Below are positions 1-11,759 of a DNA stretch of 64,000 nucleotides, in pieces (within the stretch, counting starts at the first letter, position 1; each line of letters opens with the position of its first letter). The position numbers and the translations under genes were made by a program. This DNA comes from Haliclystus octoradiatus (Eukaryota > Cnidaria > Staurozoa > Stauromedusae > Haliclystidae). The stretch lies in NCBI GenBank assembly GCA_916610825.1, contig OU744450.1:8824261-8888260 (forward strand), in the 5' to 3' direction. The notes below the pieces were generated by a model. It worked only from the letters and a program-made list of their open reading frames with translations, searched no databases and had not been told where the DNA came from.

Positions 1-1529
1 ACCCGCTATTATGTATTTAAATGTTGTTCGGAGATTATGCCGCTCGTATAGTTTTTATTTGGATCTCATTTGGAAAATGGTAAGTAGTATTTTAATAAAT
101 AATGTTTGTTATGATCGATTATTTCATGCAACCTTTTCACTTTTTATTTTTGTAACACAAGGTTTGTTACACTCATCCAAACTGTATTAACTATTTAAAA
201 ATGTTTTTGAATTATGTTTTTGTGCTTTTAAATTCAAAGCAAAATTTCTGAACGCTGAAAATATTATAATTATTATTATTTATCACAAATCATACGCTCA
301 ATTCAATTTAACTTTGTTGAATTTGATATACCTGAAATTAACTTTATTAAATGTTGATCAACGATAATAACAAGACACCGCTATTTTTATTCTCGAAACT
401 GTAGTAACATACTGTGTCTTATTCTGATAGCAAGTCAACAAAATGAAATTTTAATTTTAATCGATGCTTATAATTCCTTCGTTAATTATGGAAGCAAAAT
501 CTGAAAATAAAAGCATGCCTGCTCAAAACCAACTGATTCATATTTTTATATTAAATAATAAATTATAGAAATACTTTTGTGCAATGCCTTGATTAATTCT
601 AAACTCTATAATTTTATACTGTAGACAGATAATCTCTTCGAACTTTGAATATTTTTCGAATTAGTCGAACGCCAACGTCAATTTGAAAATTCTTGCAGAT
701 TAATTTGTTTTTAAGCCAAGCGATAGATTATTCATTTCAAAGCAAATTGTTTGCTCAGTGTTCTCACAAATTATATATCAAAATAGCCTTTTTAAAAGTG
801 AAATGTTTTGTATCTCGATTTTGAGAAAAGTAATGAACGGCATTTTGTTTCAATAATAAATTAAATTAAGACCTAAAGTCTCAATAATTTTCATAGCTTT
901 TCTGCCGTGCTATATGTATTGCTGATATCAACACTACATGAAATAGGTCTACGTTTCTTTGATTTCAAAACATGCTTTGTCTGGCCTAGTTATACGGGTA
1001 ACTCAATGTAATTCAGTATTTCGTATTGTTTTAATTATCATAAATCTGATTCAGTTTTAAGTTTCACTTGTTCAAACAATTTACACGCAGCTTTTAAATT
1101 CAAAGCAAAATATTTTTGTTCTGGGGATTTCAATTTGAATTCGATTTGGCTGCCCGCTAGATTATCAACCTATGAAATTTTTCAAAATCTCTGAATTTTT
1201 TAATGCAAGGATATCAAATAAAATATCAGATGAAGTATATTATTTTAAAACAACGTCATAGACCCATACTTTTCATACAACAAATTTGTTACTGTACACG
1301 GTTATCTCGACACAAATGTTTGCATAATTTCCCGGCAACGGATTATCCGTATTTTTTTTTTCGCCAGTAAGACGTACATAAGTCGCGGACAGACACAGAA
1401 ATATAGAAATATCGAAATATAGTGATATATAAACAGACAGTATTATGTATATAAGTGATTGTGATATATAAACAGACAGTATTATGTATATAAGTGATTG
1501 TGATATATAAACAGACAGTATTATGTATA
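1..1529. repeat. Duplicated block Q, copy 1 (5' end cut by window)
   Basis: This stretch recurs with high identity at 1909-3390 and 7129-8555. Landmarks shared by all three are an acccgctatt start, a gttgttcggagattatgccg segment and a cagcttttaaattcaaagca segment. No reading frame is conserved among the copies, so it is non-coding duplicated DNA. It ends in a 39-bp minisatellite in this copy. Whether it is a decayed transposon or a plain segmental duplication cannot be told from the sequence. Confidence 0.85.
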
Positions 1530-1535
1530 TAATTG
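1423..1535. repeat. 39-bp minisatellite at the end of block Q
   Basis: About three head-to-tail copies of a 39-bp unit starting tgatatataaacagacag begin at 1423, 1462 and 1501. The block Q copy ending near 3390 has about 1.7 copies, from 3324. The third Q copy has instead a short aaatatcg array near 8511-8550. The array has therefore changed length and unit since duplication. Confidence 0.85.
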
Positions 1536-1908
1536 ATTAGTTATTTTGATAGAAAAAGGAAAAAAATTCATTTTGACAGATTCGTGAAATGCATATTTAT
1601 TCAGCATTTATTGAAACGGACGCGATGGTTTATAGAGTGGAAATGTTTAGTGCAGCTTCAAAGATATAAAATACCATAGCCGATGGTAGTATTTAAATGC
1701 TCATGTTATGATGTCTGATGAAAATGATTTACTTATATAGAAAATGAATCTACTTTACCATGCATTTGATCGCGACATGAAATGATCATTTTTGTCAGAA
1801 TTATTTCGAATTAAAAAACAATTTATGTTTTATTCTTATCGGGCTTACATTCTCCCTCGATAAAATATGGTTGTTAACTTATTATTGATTGGTGTATCAA
1901 CTCATAGA
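1530..1908. repeat. Duplicated block P, copy 1
   Basis: About 380 bp starting tagttattttgatagaaaaa, present again at 6737-7128 and in both places directly upstream of a block Q copy. It has no coding potential. The constant P-Q order suggests that P and Q belonged to one ancestral unit. Confidence 0.8.
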
Positions 1909-3390
1909 ACCCGCTATTTTGTATTTAAATGTTGTTCGGAGATTATGCCGCTCATATTGTATTTATCTGGATCTCATTTGGAAAATGGTAAGTTGTATTT
2001 TAATAAATATTGTTTGCTATGATCGATTATTTCATGCAAACTTTTTCGCTTTTTATTTTTGTAACACAAGGTTTTGTAACACTCATCCAAACTGTATAAA
2101 CTATTGAAAAATGTTTTTGAATTATGCTTTTCTGTTTTTAAAGTTGAAATCCTTTTTTGAACGTTGAAAATATTATAATTATTATTATTTATCACAAATC
2201 ATACGCTCAACTCAATTCAACTTTGTTGAATTTGATATACCTGAAATTAACTTTATTAAATGTTGATCAACGATAATAACAAGACACCGCTATTTTTATT
2301 CTCGAAACTGTAGTAACATACTGTGTCTTATTCTGATAGCAAGTCAACAAAATGAAATTTTAATTTTAATCGATGCTTACAATTCCTTCGTTAATTATGG
2401 AAGCAAAATCTGAAAATAAAAGCATGCCTGCTCAAAACCAACTGATTCATATTTTTATATTAAATAATAAATTATAGAAATACTTTTGTGCAATGCCTTG
2501 ATTAATTCTAAACTCTATAATTTTATACTGTAGACAGATAATCTCTTCGAACTTTGAATATTTTTCGAATTAGTCGAACGCCAACGTCAATTTGAAAATT
2601 CTTGCAGATTAATTTGTTTTTAAGCCAAGCGATAGATTATTCATTTCAAAGCAAATTGTTTGCTCAGTGTTCTCACAAATTATATATCAAAATAGCCTTT
2701 AAGTGAAATGTTTTGTATCTCGATTTTGAGAAAAGTAATGAACGGCATTTTGTTTCAATAATAAATTAAATTAAGACCTAAAGTCTCAATAATTTTCATA
2801 GCTTTTCTGCCGTGCTATATGTATTGCTGATATCAACACTACATGAAATAGGTCTACGTTTCTTTGATTTCAAAACATGTTTTGTCTGGCCTAGTTATAC
2901 GGGTAATTCAATGTAATTCAGTATTTCGTACTGTTTTAGTTATCATAAAACTGATTCAGTTTCAAGTTTCACTTGTTCAAACAATTTACACGCAGCTTTT
3001 AAATTCAAAGCAAAATATTTTTGTTCTGGGGATTTCAATTTGAATTCGATTTGGCTGCCCGCTAAATTATCGACCTATGAAATTTTTCAAAATCTCTGAA
3101 TTTTTTAATGCAATGATATCAAATAAAATATCAGATGAAGTATATTATTTTAAAACAACGTCATAGACCCATACTTTTCATACAACAAAATTGTTACTGT
3201 ACACGGTTATCCCGATACAAATGTTTGCATAATTTCCCGACAACGGATTATCCGTATTATATCGCCAGTAAGACGTACATAAGTCGCGGACAGACACAGA
3301 AATATCGAAATATCGAAATATAGTGATATATAAACAGACAGTATTATGTATATAAGTGATTGTGATATATAAACAGACAGTATTATGTAC
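1909..3390. repeat. Duplicated block Q, copy 2
   Basis: Near-identical copy of the block at 1-1529, differing by scattered substitutions and small indels. The short reading frames inside it are not conserved in the other copies and are not genes. Confidence 0.85.
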
Positions 3391-4018
3391 TAGCAATGAG
3401 TGTGGTCCATTATGGACCTTCTATGATAAAACTTTCAGATCACTTATAATTAAACAATTGACAAAGCTGACTATCGCTGTATAATACGGAGCATGAACTC
3501 TGGAGGAGAACATGAGACACAATACGTATTGAAACGATGTAGCAGTAATCCAGACACCTTAATCATTCCTTTAATAAAATTTAATTTATTTCACATCAAT
3601 TGAGTCGATTGAAATGTATAATTTAACGTAGCTTTGTCTACATAGAAAGACTTTATTTTATGTGTTGAAAGGAAGCCAGAACACATTAATTATTATAAAT
3701 TACAAATACTCAGTCAAATTTCGAAATCTGAAACTATCCATAAAAAATCACTTCATATCCGATCCGATCCGAAGACCTAAAATATTAACCCGAATCTGAC
3801 CCGATACGATCGGATCGCGTTCGGTTCGAATTCATAAATCTTTATTGCAATATATACAACACTAATGTGGTGTTCACAAAATAACGCCGTCAAGGTGTGG
3901 CCGGTCAAACTCGTGGCATTGCATGCAATATATTCAATATTAAATTGATTTAGCTTCGACAAGACACATGGTCCACTAATTTCTGTTATTAACATGATCA
4001 AACGATATCTTTTGTTAA

Positions 4019-4952
4019 AGTGTATATCCTGGAAATTGGGAGATTGCTTCTTTAGATAGAGACAAATTTCTATCATTACATGTTATTCCTGTATTTTTAT
4101 TTTGCGCAAGCATTTTCCCCTCAAAAATGCAATCAAAGTTACTTTTTTGTGTCTCACTCTTTTTCCTCGAACAGGAACCAACTTATTTCCCACAAGAGAG
4201 TTTACACCGGAAAAAATTCTAAACTTTTTACTTATTTGTCTCTAAATCAAAAACGGCTAAACCAAATGACAATCTGCTTTCGGAATGAATTTTTCAATGT
4301 TCAGCTGAAGATTTAGAGCTATTTTTCATCCATATTCAAGATCCAGGTAAAGAGATATAAGCCTCTAATGTCAAAAGTTTTTAGTTTTGGATTTTTCTCA
4401 CTCAAGTGCTCACACGATTAACACCTGTTTGCGACTTCGTCTAAGCATAGTCGGCATAGTTGATGCGTATTAAAAATAGTCACTCACCTTCATTATCCAG
4501 CAGCGATAACCTACTTAGACGAAGTCGTAAAGAGGTGCTAATCGCGTGAGCACTTGAATGAGAATAATCCAAAACTAAAAACTTTTGAATTTAGAGGCTT
4601 ATATCTCTTTACCTGGATCTTGAATATTGATCAAATAAATCTCTAAATCTTCAGTTAAACGTTGAAAATTTTATTCCGAAAGCAGATTATCATTTGGGTT
4701 AGCGGTTTTTTATTTAGAGACAAATAAGTAAAAAGTTTAGTGTTTTTTCCAGTGTAAACTCTCTTGTTGAAATTAAACGGGTTCCTGTTCGAGGAAAAAG
4801 AGTGAGACACAAAATTAACCCAAAATCGTCACTTTGACTGCATTTTTGAAGGAGAAATGATCGCGCAAAGTAAAAACACAAGAAGATCATGTACGAATAG
4901 AAATTTTCTCTCTATCTAAAGAAGCAATCTCCCAATATCCGGGATATACACT
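4019..4952. mobile_element. 934-bp foldback (MITE-like) element at a TTAA site
   Basis: Terminal inverted repeats AGTGTATATCC / GGATATACACT lie directly inside TTAA duplicates at 4015-4018 and 4953-4956. The whole element is one imperfect palindrome, with arms of roughly 430 bp around a centre near 4450-4512; for example gacttcgtctaag is mirrored by cttagacgaagtc. The sister block R copy near 6130-6145 shows the uninterrupted site with a single TTAA, which confirms insertion. TTAA targeting is typical of piggyBac-type transposases, but the terminus does not start with the usual CCC, so the superfamily is an inference. It encodes no transposase. Confidence 0.85.
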
Positions 4953-5020
4953 TTAATTAATGATGATTTACTGCTTCATATTAAAAAAAATCAAAAAAAT
5001 CGTTGATAAAAATTGCCGAA

Positions 5021-5084
5021 TGGCGGATTTGAACTGACGACGCTGGTATTGTGATACCAGAGCATTAACCAATCGGCCACTACC
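5021..5084 (-). repeat. tRNA-like segment (SINE head or tRNA pseudogene)
   Basis: Read on the minus strand it has a good pol III A box (TGGCCGATTGG), a B box (AGTTCAAATCC) and a TTTTT run just downstream. The D-loop region resembles Ser/Leu-type tRNAs, but the T stem pairs poorly and there is no proper 7-bp acceptor stem. It is therefore unlikely to be a working tRNA. A diverged copy lies at 6202-6267 in the second block R. Confidence 0.55.
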
Positions 5085-5505
5085 TTACTTTCTGTTATCT
5101 GCGCTTTAACTGACGTGATCAACAAACCTACTGCTTCGACAACGAATTATTGAACAAGGCCGACCCACGCGCGTGTATTAAAAATAAAATTATATATATA
5201 ATCTGAAAATATTGTGATATGATAGTATATGAGCCCATATATTTTTGATCTTTGCAATCTCAGCAAGCAGGCCTGTGATTTTCATGGCAGTCTATCAAAA
5301 CATCAAGAGTTCGTTGAAAATAAAATTTTGTAAGTAAAAAAAAGATGTGAAAAATTGGCCTCATAGTGCTTCTTGTTATGAAATTTTCCAGAATAATAGC
5401 ATCAACATTCTTTTAAAAGGAAATAAAGTTCTATAATATATCGCTATACTAATTCGATATTGATATTACAGATGTCGAATGAAAGAAAAGACGATTATGA
5501 ATAAA

Positions 5506-6736
5506 CTAGCAATGAGTGTGGTCCATAATGGACCTTTTATGATAAAACTTTCAGATCACTTATAATTAAACAATTGACTAAGCTGACTATCGCTGTATAA
5601 CACGGAGTATGAACTCTGGAGGAGAACATGAGACACAATACGCATCGAAACGGTGTAGAATTAATCAATACATCTTAACAATTCCTTTAATAAAATTTAA
5701 TTTATTTCACATCAATTGAGTCGATTGAAATGTTTAATATAAACGTAGCTATATCTACATAGAAAAACTTTATTTTATGTGCTGAAAGGAAGCCAGAACA
5801 CATTAATTATTATAAATTAAAATTACTCAGTCAAATTTCGAAATCTGAAACTATCCATAAAAATTCACTTCAAATCCGATCCGATCCGAAGATCTAAAAT
5901 ATTAACCCGAATCTGACCCGATACGATCAAATCGCGTTCGGTTTGGATTGATAAATCTTCATTGCAATATATACAACACTAATGTGGTGTTCACAAATTA
6001 ACGCCGTCAAGGTGAGGCCGATCAAACTCGTGGCATTACAGGCAATATATTTAATATTAAATTGAATTAGCTTCGACAACACACATGGTCCACTAAATTC
6101 TGTTATTTTAAACATGATCAAACGATAAATTTAGTTAATTAACAATGATTTACTGAGTCATATTAAAAAAAATCAGAAAAATCGTTGAGAAAAACTGACG
6201 AATGGCGGATTTGAACTGACGACCCTGATATTGTAATACCAGAACATATAACCAATCGGCCACTACCTTACTTTCTGTTATCGGCGCTTTAACTGACGTG
6301 ATCAACAAACCTTATGATTCGACAACGTATTATTGAACAAGGCCGACCCACGCGCGTGTATTGAAAATCAAATTATATATATAATCTGAAAATATTATGA
6401 TATGATAGTGTAAGAGCCTATATATTTTTGATCTTTGCAATCTCAGCAAGCAGGCCTGTTATTTTCATGGCAGTCTATCAAAATATCAAGCGTTCGTTGA
6501 AAATAAAATTTTGTAAGTAAAAAGAAGATGTGAGAACTTGGCCTCATAGTGTTCTTGTTATCACATTTTCCAGAATAATAGCATCAACATTCTTTTAAAA
6601 TGAAATAAAATTCTATAATATATCGCTATACTAATTCGATATTGATATTATGTTACATCTTGTTGTCAATATTTCTACGCGCTATTTATAATACATTACA
6701 GATGTCGAATGAAAGAAAAGATGATTATGAATAAAT
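5506..6736. repeat. Duplicated block R, copy 2 (no foldback insertion)
   Basis: Same sequence as 3391-5505 minus the 934-bp foldback. It ends with gatgtcgaatgaaagaaaag like copy 1, but the next block is P here, whereas copy 1 is followed by another R. A diverged minus-strand tRNA-like segment is at 6202-6267. Confidence 0.8.
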
Positions 6737-7128
6737 TAGTTATTTTGATAGAAAAACGAAAATAACTCATTCCGGAACTCATTTTGCCAGATTCGTGATA
6801 TGCATATTTATTCAGAAGTTATTGAAACGGACGCGATGGTTTATAGAGTGGAAATGTTTAGTGCAGCTTCGAAGATATAAAATACCACAGTCGATGGTAA
6901 TATTTAAATGCTCATGTTATGATGTCTGACGGAAAGGATTATTTTACTATGTAGAAAACGAAAAATGAATCTACTTTACCATGCATTTGATCACGATATG
7001 AAATGATCATTTTTGTCAGAATTATTTCGAATAAAAAACAATTTATATATTATTCTTATCGGGCTTACATTCTCCTTCGATAAAATATGGTTGTTAACTT
7101 ATTATTGATTGGTGTATTAACTCAGAGA
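6737..7128. repeat. Duplicated block P, copy 2
   Basis: Matches 1530-1908 with small differences, including a short extra segment near 6770. It directly precedes block Q copy 3, as in the first P-Q pair. Confidence 0.8.
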
Positions 7129-8640
7129 ACCCGCTATTATGTTTTTAAATGTTGTTCGGAGATTATGCCGCTCGTATAGTTTTTATTTGGATCTCATTTG
7201 GAAAATGGTAAGTTGTAATTTAATAAATATTGTTTGCTATGATCGATTATTTCATGCAACCTTTTCACTTTTTATTTTTGTAACACAAGGTTTGTTACAC
7301 TCATCCAAAATGTATTAAGTATTTAAAAATGTTTTTGAATTATATTTTTGTGCTTTTAAATTCAAAGCAAACTTTTTGAACGCTGAAAATATTATAATTA
7401 TTATTATTTATCACAAATCATACGCTCAATTCAATTTAACTTTGTTAAATTTGATATACCTGAAATTAACTTTATTAAATGTTGATCAAAGATAATAACA
7501 AGACATCGCTATTTTTATTCTCGAAACTGTAGTAACATACTGTGTCTTATTCGTATAGCAAGTCAACAAAATGAAATTTTAATTTTAATCGATGCCTATA
7601 ATTCCTTCGTTAATTATGGAAGCAAAATCTGAAAATAAATGGCTGCCTGCTCAAAACCAAATGATTCATATTTTTATATTAAATAATAAATTATAGAAAT
7701 ACTTTTGTGCAATGCCTTGATTAATTCTAAACTTTATAATTTTATGCTGTAGACAGATAATCTCTTCGAACTTTGAATATTTTTCGAATTGATCGAACGC
7801 CAACGTCATTTTGAAAATTCTTGCAAGTTAATTTGTTTTTATGCCCCGCGATAGATTATTCATTTGAAAACAGATTGTTTTCTCAGTGTTCTCACAAATT
7901 ATATATCAAAATAGCCTTTTTAAAAGTGAAACGCTTTGTATCTCGATTTTGAGAAAATTAATGAACGGCATTTTGTTTCAATAATAAATTAAATTAAGAC
8001 CTAAAGTCTCAATAATTTTCATAGCTTTTGTGCCGTGCTATATGTATTGCTGATATCAACACTACATGAAATAGGTCTACGTTTCTTTGATTTCAAAACA
8101 TATTTTGTCTGGCCTAGTTTTACTGGTAATTCAATGTAACTCAGTATTTCGTATTGTTTTAATTATTCAGTTTTAAGTTTCACTTGTCCAAACAATTTAC
8201 ACGCAGCTTTTAAATTCAAAGCAAAATATTTTTGTTCTTGGGATTTCAATTTGAATTCGATTTGGCTGCCCGCTAGATTATCAACCTATGAAATTTTTCA
8301 AAATCTCTGAATTTTTTAATGCAAGGATATCAAATAAAATATCAGATGAAGTATATTATTTTAAAACAACGTCATAGACCCATACTTTTAATACAACAAA
8401 TTTGTTACTGTACACGGTTATCTCGACACAAATGTTTGCATAATTTCCCGACAACGGTTTATCCGTATTATATCGCCATTAAGACGTACATAAGTCGCGG
8501 ACAGACACAGAAATATCGAAATATCGAAATATCGAAATATCGAAATATAGAAATACTAGCAATGAGTGTTGTGGTCCATTATGGACCTTCTATGAAAAAA
8601 CTTTCAGATCACTTATAATTAAACAATTGACTAAGCTTTG
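7129..8640. repeat. Duplicated block Q copy 3 plus truncated block R copy 3
   Basis: 7129-8555 matches the other Q copies but is more diverged. From 8555 to about 8640 the start of block R (caatgagtg, then tggtccattatggacc) follows and then breaks off into the signal-peptide-exon duplication. No gene is evident. Confidence 0.8.
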
Positions 8641-8963
8641 ATTATAGCATAATAATGGGAATATTCATCACCCTAGAATGACACTTCAGAGGCACGAAGG
8701 AATGAATTCACATCACTAGAAGGAATCCTTTGAATTTTGCGGTCCACAGCTTCACGTGTGTCCCAGTGAGGTTCCAAACAGAATGCATTGTTAAAAGTTA
8801 TTTGCCACGCGCTCTACCGATCACAGTGTCTACCAGTGTCCTTAACTAACAAAGCAGCTATTATTATTATTAAATGAAACATATTAGGCCAAGAAGACTC
8901 AATAGAATTATGACACTGTATATGAGTTGAAAATACTTTCTGGTGCATGTAGTGATCAACTCT

Positions 8964-8970
8964 TATAAAT
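8964..8970 (+). promoter_or_regulatory. TATA box of first exon copy 1
   Basis: TATAAAT lies 36 bp upstream of the ATG at 9006, within a segment conserved in the duplicate (10223-10229). The conserved distance to the ATG (42 and 41 bp from box start) supports a core promoter. The initiator is not identified. Confidence 0.5.
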
Positions 8971-9005
8971 CTGAGAATCGAGTTACAATATTTATATTGA
9001 AGAAC

Positions 9006-9084
9006 ATGGAGATCATAAATTATTTTTTAATTATGGCATTGCTTAGTGTCCCTTATATCATTGGACAGCGTGTTTACGTTAAAG
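9006..9084 (+). CDS. Signal-peptide first exon, copy 1
   Basis: ATG followed by 26 complete codons encoding a short N-terminus, a hydrophobic core (YFLIMALLSVPYIIG) and then QRVYVK, a typical secretory signal. The exon ends in phase 1 at aaag|gtaggg. The first downstream exon with matching phase is the TSP1 exon at 12785. The exon and about 1.2 kb around it are duplicated, with the second ATG 1258 bp downstream, so the gene may have two alternative promoters and first exons; alternatively one copy serves a separate paralogue. Signal cleavage near IIG-Q is inferred. Confidence 0.7.
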
Positions 9085-10222
9085 GTAGGGTAAATATTGA
9101 AAAATAAACAATGATAGGATATAATCACTTTAATTACAGATAGCCTACCAAAGTGACATCTGCAAACTGATCTCCCATTTTGGAAACTATGCGTGATTGC
9201 TGACTTATGAGAAGTTATTGATTATAAAATTTACCATTGATTTATAATGATTTAAATCGTGCTTCCTTCCTGTAGAGGTAGTGTTAATCAATAAATAGAT
9301 TCCATCACACATGTCTGTAGTACGTATCTCCTCAATAGTATCAGAGAAATTGCGAATACCAAAAAAGATTTCAGAAGGACACACTTTACTAGCGTTTAGG
9401 TTGAAGGATTGAGAATTATACGATCAGTTCGAATTATTATACTAACTAGCAACCACAATGAATGTAGGCATATTGCTATTGAAATTTTCATTGAATTCAT
9501 AATCCTAAACATTTTATGCCAATCCTAGTCATAATCTAGTTCTAACGACCATTCTAATTTATTACAGTATTAACAACATTCTAAATAAGTTGAATTAAAT
9601 CATTTGCCATAAGTTCTTACGTTCTTACTATTCATTTTGTAAATTATATTTCAAATTGATACTGAACGCTAATGTAGTTAACTGCCTGGATATGTGTATT
9701 TTCCCGTTCTATTTATAGGAGAAATATACCCAAAGACCGTAAAGAGGATATTATTTCATTCTAACTTATTTGTATAATTTCCCTTCATTTAAATAGCACA
9801 ATGCTAGCATCTGTTATCATCATAATATATGAAAAATTGATTGAATAAGTAATGCTTTAGTTATACCATGGTTATACGCCGCCATGTGGATCCATTAAAA
9901 ACATCAAAAACAATTCAAAACCACGTCATCATGTGTTATTTGACTGACACTTCGAGGTCACGAAGGAAGGATTTCAGGTCAGTAGAATTAATTCTTTTCA
10001 ATTTTTTAGTCAATAGCTTCGCGTGTGTCGCAGAGATTTTCCCAACAAAATGTTTTGTTTAAAAGTATTGTCACTCTCTCTCTACCGATGACAGTGTCTA
10101 CCGATATCCTTAACTGGTTTCTATCAAAACAGCTATTATTATTAATAAATAAAACATGCTACGCAAAAGAAGACTCAATAGAATTATGACATTGTATATG
10201 AGTTGAAAACGCTTGCTAGTTT

Positions 10223-10229
10223 TATAAAT
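10223..10229 (+). promoter_or_regulatory. TATA box of first exon copy 2
   Basis: TATAAAT in the sequence context shared with 8964-8970, 41 bp before the ATG at 10264 counted from the box start. Confidence 0.5.
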
Positions 10230-10263
10230 CTGAGAATCGAGTTACAATATTCAAGTGGAGAGC

Positions 10264-10342
10264 ATGGAGATCATGATTTATTTTTCAATTATGGCATTAA
10301 TTAGTGTCCCTTCCATCCTAGGACAAGATGTTTACGTTAAAG
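10264..10342 (+). CDS. Signal-peptide first exon, copy 2
   Basis: Paralogous to 9006-9084, with the same length (79 nt), the same ending VYVK and the same phase 1. The donor aaag|gtaagg is closer to consensus than the gtaggg of copy 1. The hydrophobic core is IYFSIMALISVPSILG, ending before QDVYVK. Substitutions are scattered and the frame is preserved, which suggests that the coding function of both copies has been maintained. Confidence 0.7.
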
Positions 10343-10873
10343 GTAAGGTATATATTGTTAAATAAGCACTGTTTGGATCTAATCACTTTAATCGCAGATA
10401 GCCTAACAAAGTAACGTCTGTCAAGCTGACACCCTATCCTCAAAATTTGGAATAACTTTAAATAGTATCAATATTAATGACACAATTAGCTTACAATCAG
10501 ATGTGCAAATAAAAATATGACTGGACGAAGACTCTGTAACTGTTAGAAAGCGTGCCGAATAAAATTTGTGCTTTAATCAATGTAATCATTTTGGAAACTA
10601 TGCGTGATTGCTGACTTATGAGAAGTTATTGATTATAAATTTAGCATTCATTTATACTGATGTAACGCTTGCCTCCATTCTGTAGAGTTAGTGTTAGTCA
10701 ATAAATAGATTCCATCACACATGTCTTTAGTACGTATCTCCTCAATGGTATCAGAGGAATTACGAATACCAATATAGATTTCAGAAGGACACACTTTACT
10801 AGCGTTTAGGTTGAAGGATTGAGAATTATACGAACAATTCAAATTATTATACTAACTTGCAGCCACAATGAAT

Positions 10874-11294
10874 TGGGGATTGGCGGTATTAGCACCAGCA
10901 CCAGCACCAACACCAACAACTGAACACCAACGATTTTGGGGATTAGCTTAGAAGGCAGAGCAACCGAACTTCAGATCGGATCATATCTGATCGAAGGTGG
11001 TTCAAATCCTCTAAGGTCAACTCATCCTTGACTTTATCTGAAACGTCAAATGAGTACCATCTGAGGATGGCGGATGAAATGGTCCAGAGGGTATTGAATT
11101 GTGAGTAGCTGCGGCGAATCGTATTGACAATCAAGACCTATCTGCCCTGAAATCTATTGAAATTGATCTGCAGTGTCGCGGCTGAGATCAACAAAGAGAA
11201 ATTAAAATCATTGCTCCCAGCGAAAAAAGCCACTCATCTAGAAATAGAGGAGTGGTACGGGTGCCTTCGGTAGGGCGACACCGTCTACATTACT
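10874..11294 (+). mobile_element. tRNA-derived SINE with 14-bp target-site duplication
   Basis: The element is flanked by identical cagccacaatgaat at 10860-10873 and 11295-11308. The uninterrupted form of this site is in the sister copy near 9440-9455. A tRNA-like head (about 10914-10990) has an A-box-like TTAGCTTAGAAGG and a B box GGTTCAAATCC, plus an extra stem (atcatatctgat) suggesting a long-variable-arm tRNA. A non-tRNA body of about 300 bp follows, ending gacaccgtctacattact. The copy at 27123-27490 is clearly the same family. Confidence 0.85.
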
Positions 11295-11759
11295 CAGCCA
11301 CAATGAATGTACGTATATTGCTATTGAAATTTTCACGATATTCATAATCCAATCATTGTATGCTGATAGTCATGATCTAGCACTAACGACAATTCTAATT
11401 AATTACAGTATTAACAACATTCTAAAAAAGTTGAATTAAATCATTTGCCATAAGAATAATTTTTCCTTTTTGTAAATTATATTTTTAATTGATGCTGAAC
11501 TTCAGAGTAGTTAACTGCCTGTATATGTGTATTTTCCCCGTTCTGTTTATTGGAGAAATATACGAAAGACCGTATCATTTTAACTTGTCTGTTTAATTTC
11601 CCTATATTTATATAGCACAATGCTAGCATCTATCATTCTCATAATATATGAACAATTGATTGAATAAGTAATGCTTCAGTTATACTTCGCTATGCAGATC
11701 AATGAAAAACATCAAAAACAAGTCAAAATCAGGTCGTAATGTATTATTTGGATCATATT

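Larger units (their letters stand above)
3391..5505. repeat. Duplicated block R, copy 1, interrupted by a foldback element
   Basis: Starts tagcaatgagtgtggtccat and ends with gatgtcgaatgaaagaaaag near 5475-5495. The same block recurs at 5506-6736 without the 934-bp insertion, and its first ~85 bp recur at 8555-8640. It contains a tRNA-like segment on the minus strand (5021-5084). No gene is evident. Confidence 0.8.
8674..11750. repeat. Tandem duplication carrying promoter and first exon
   Basis: Copy 1 (about 8674-9943) and copy 2 (about 9944-11750) align over flanks, promoter, first exon and following intron. Copy 2 is longer because of a SINE at 10874-11294 and about 130 bp of extra sequence near 10440-10570. 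Joining segments such as aaaacatcaaaaacaa recur near 9897 and 11705. Confidence 0.8.

Noticed and set aside
1889-2195. Overlapping short frames on both strands
   Set aside because: Not preserved in the duplicate copies of the same block.
5021-5084. Functional tRNA gene on the minus strand
   Set aside because: A and B boxes are good, but the T stem and acceptor stem do not pair; treated as a SINE head or pseudogene.
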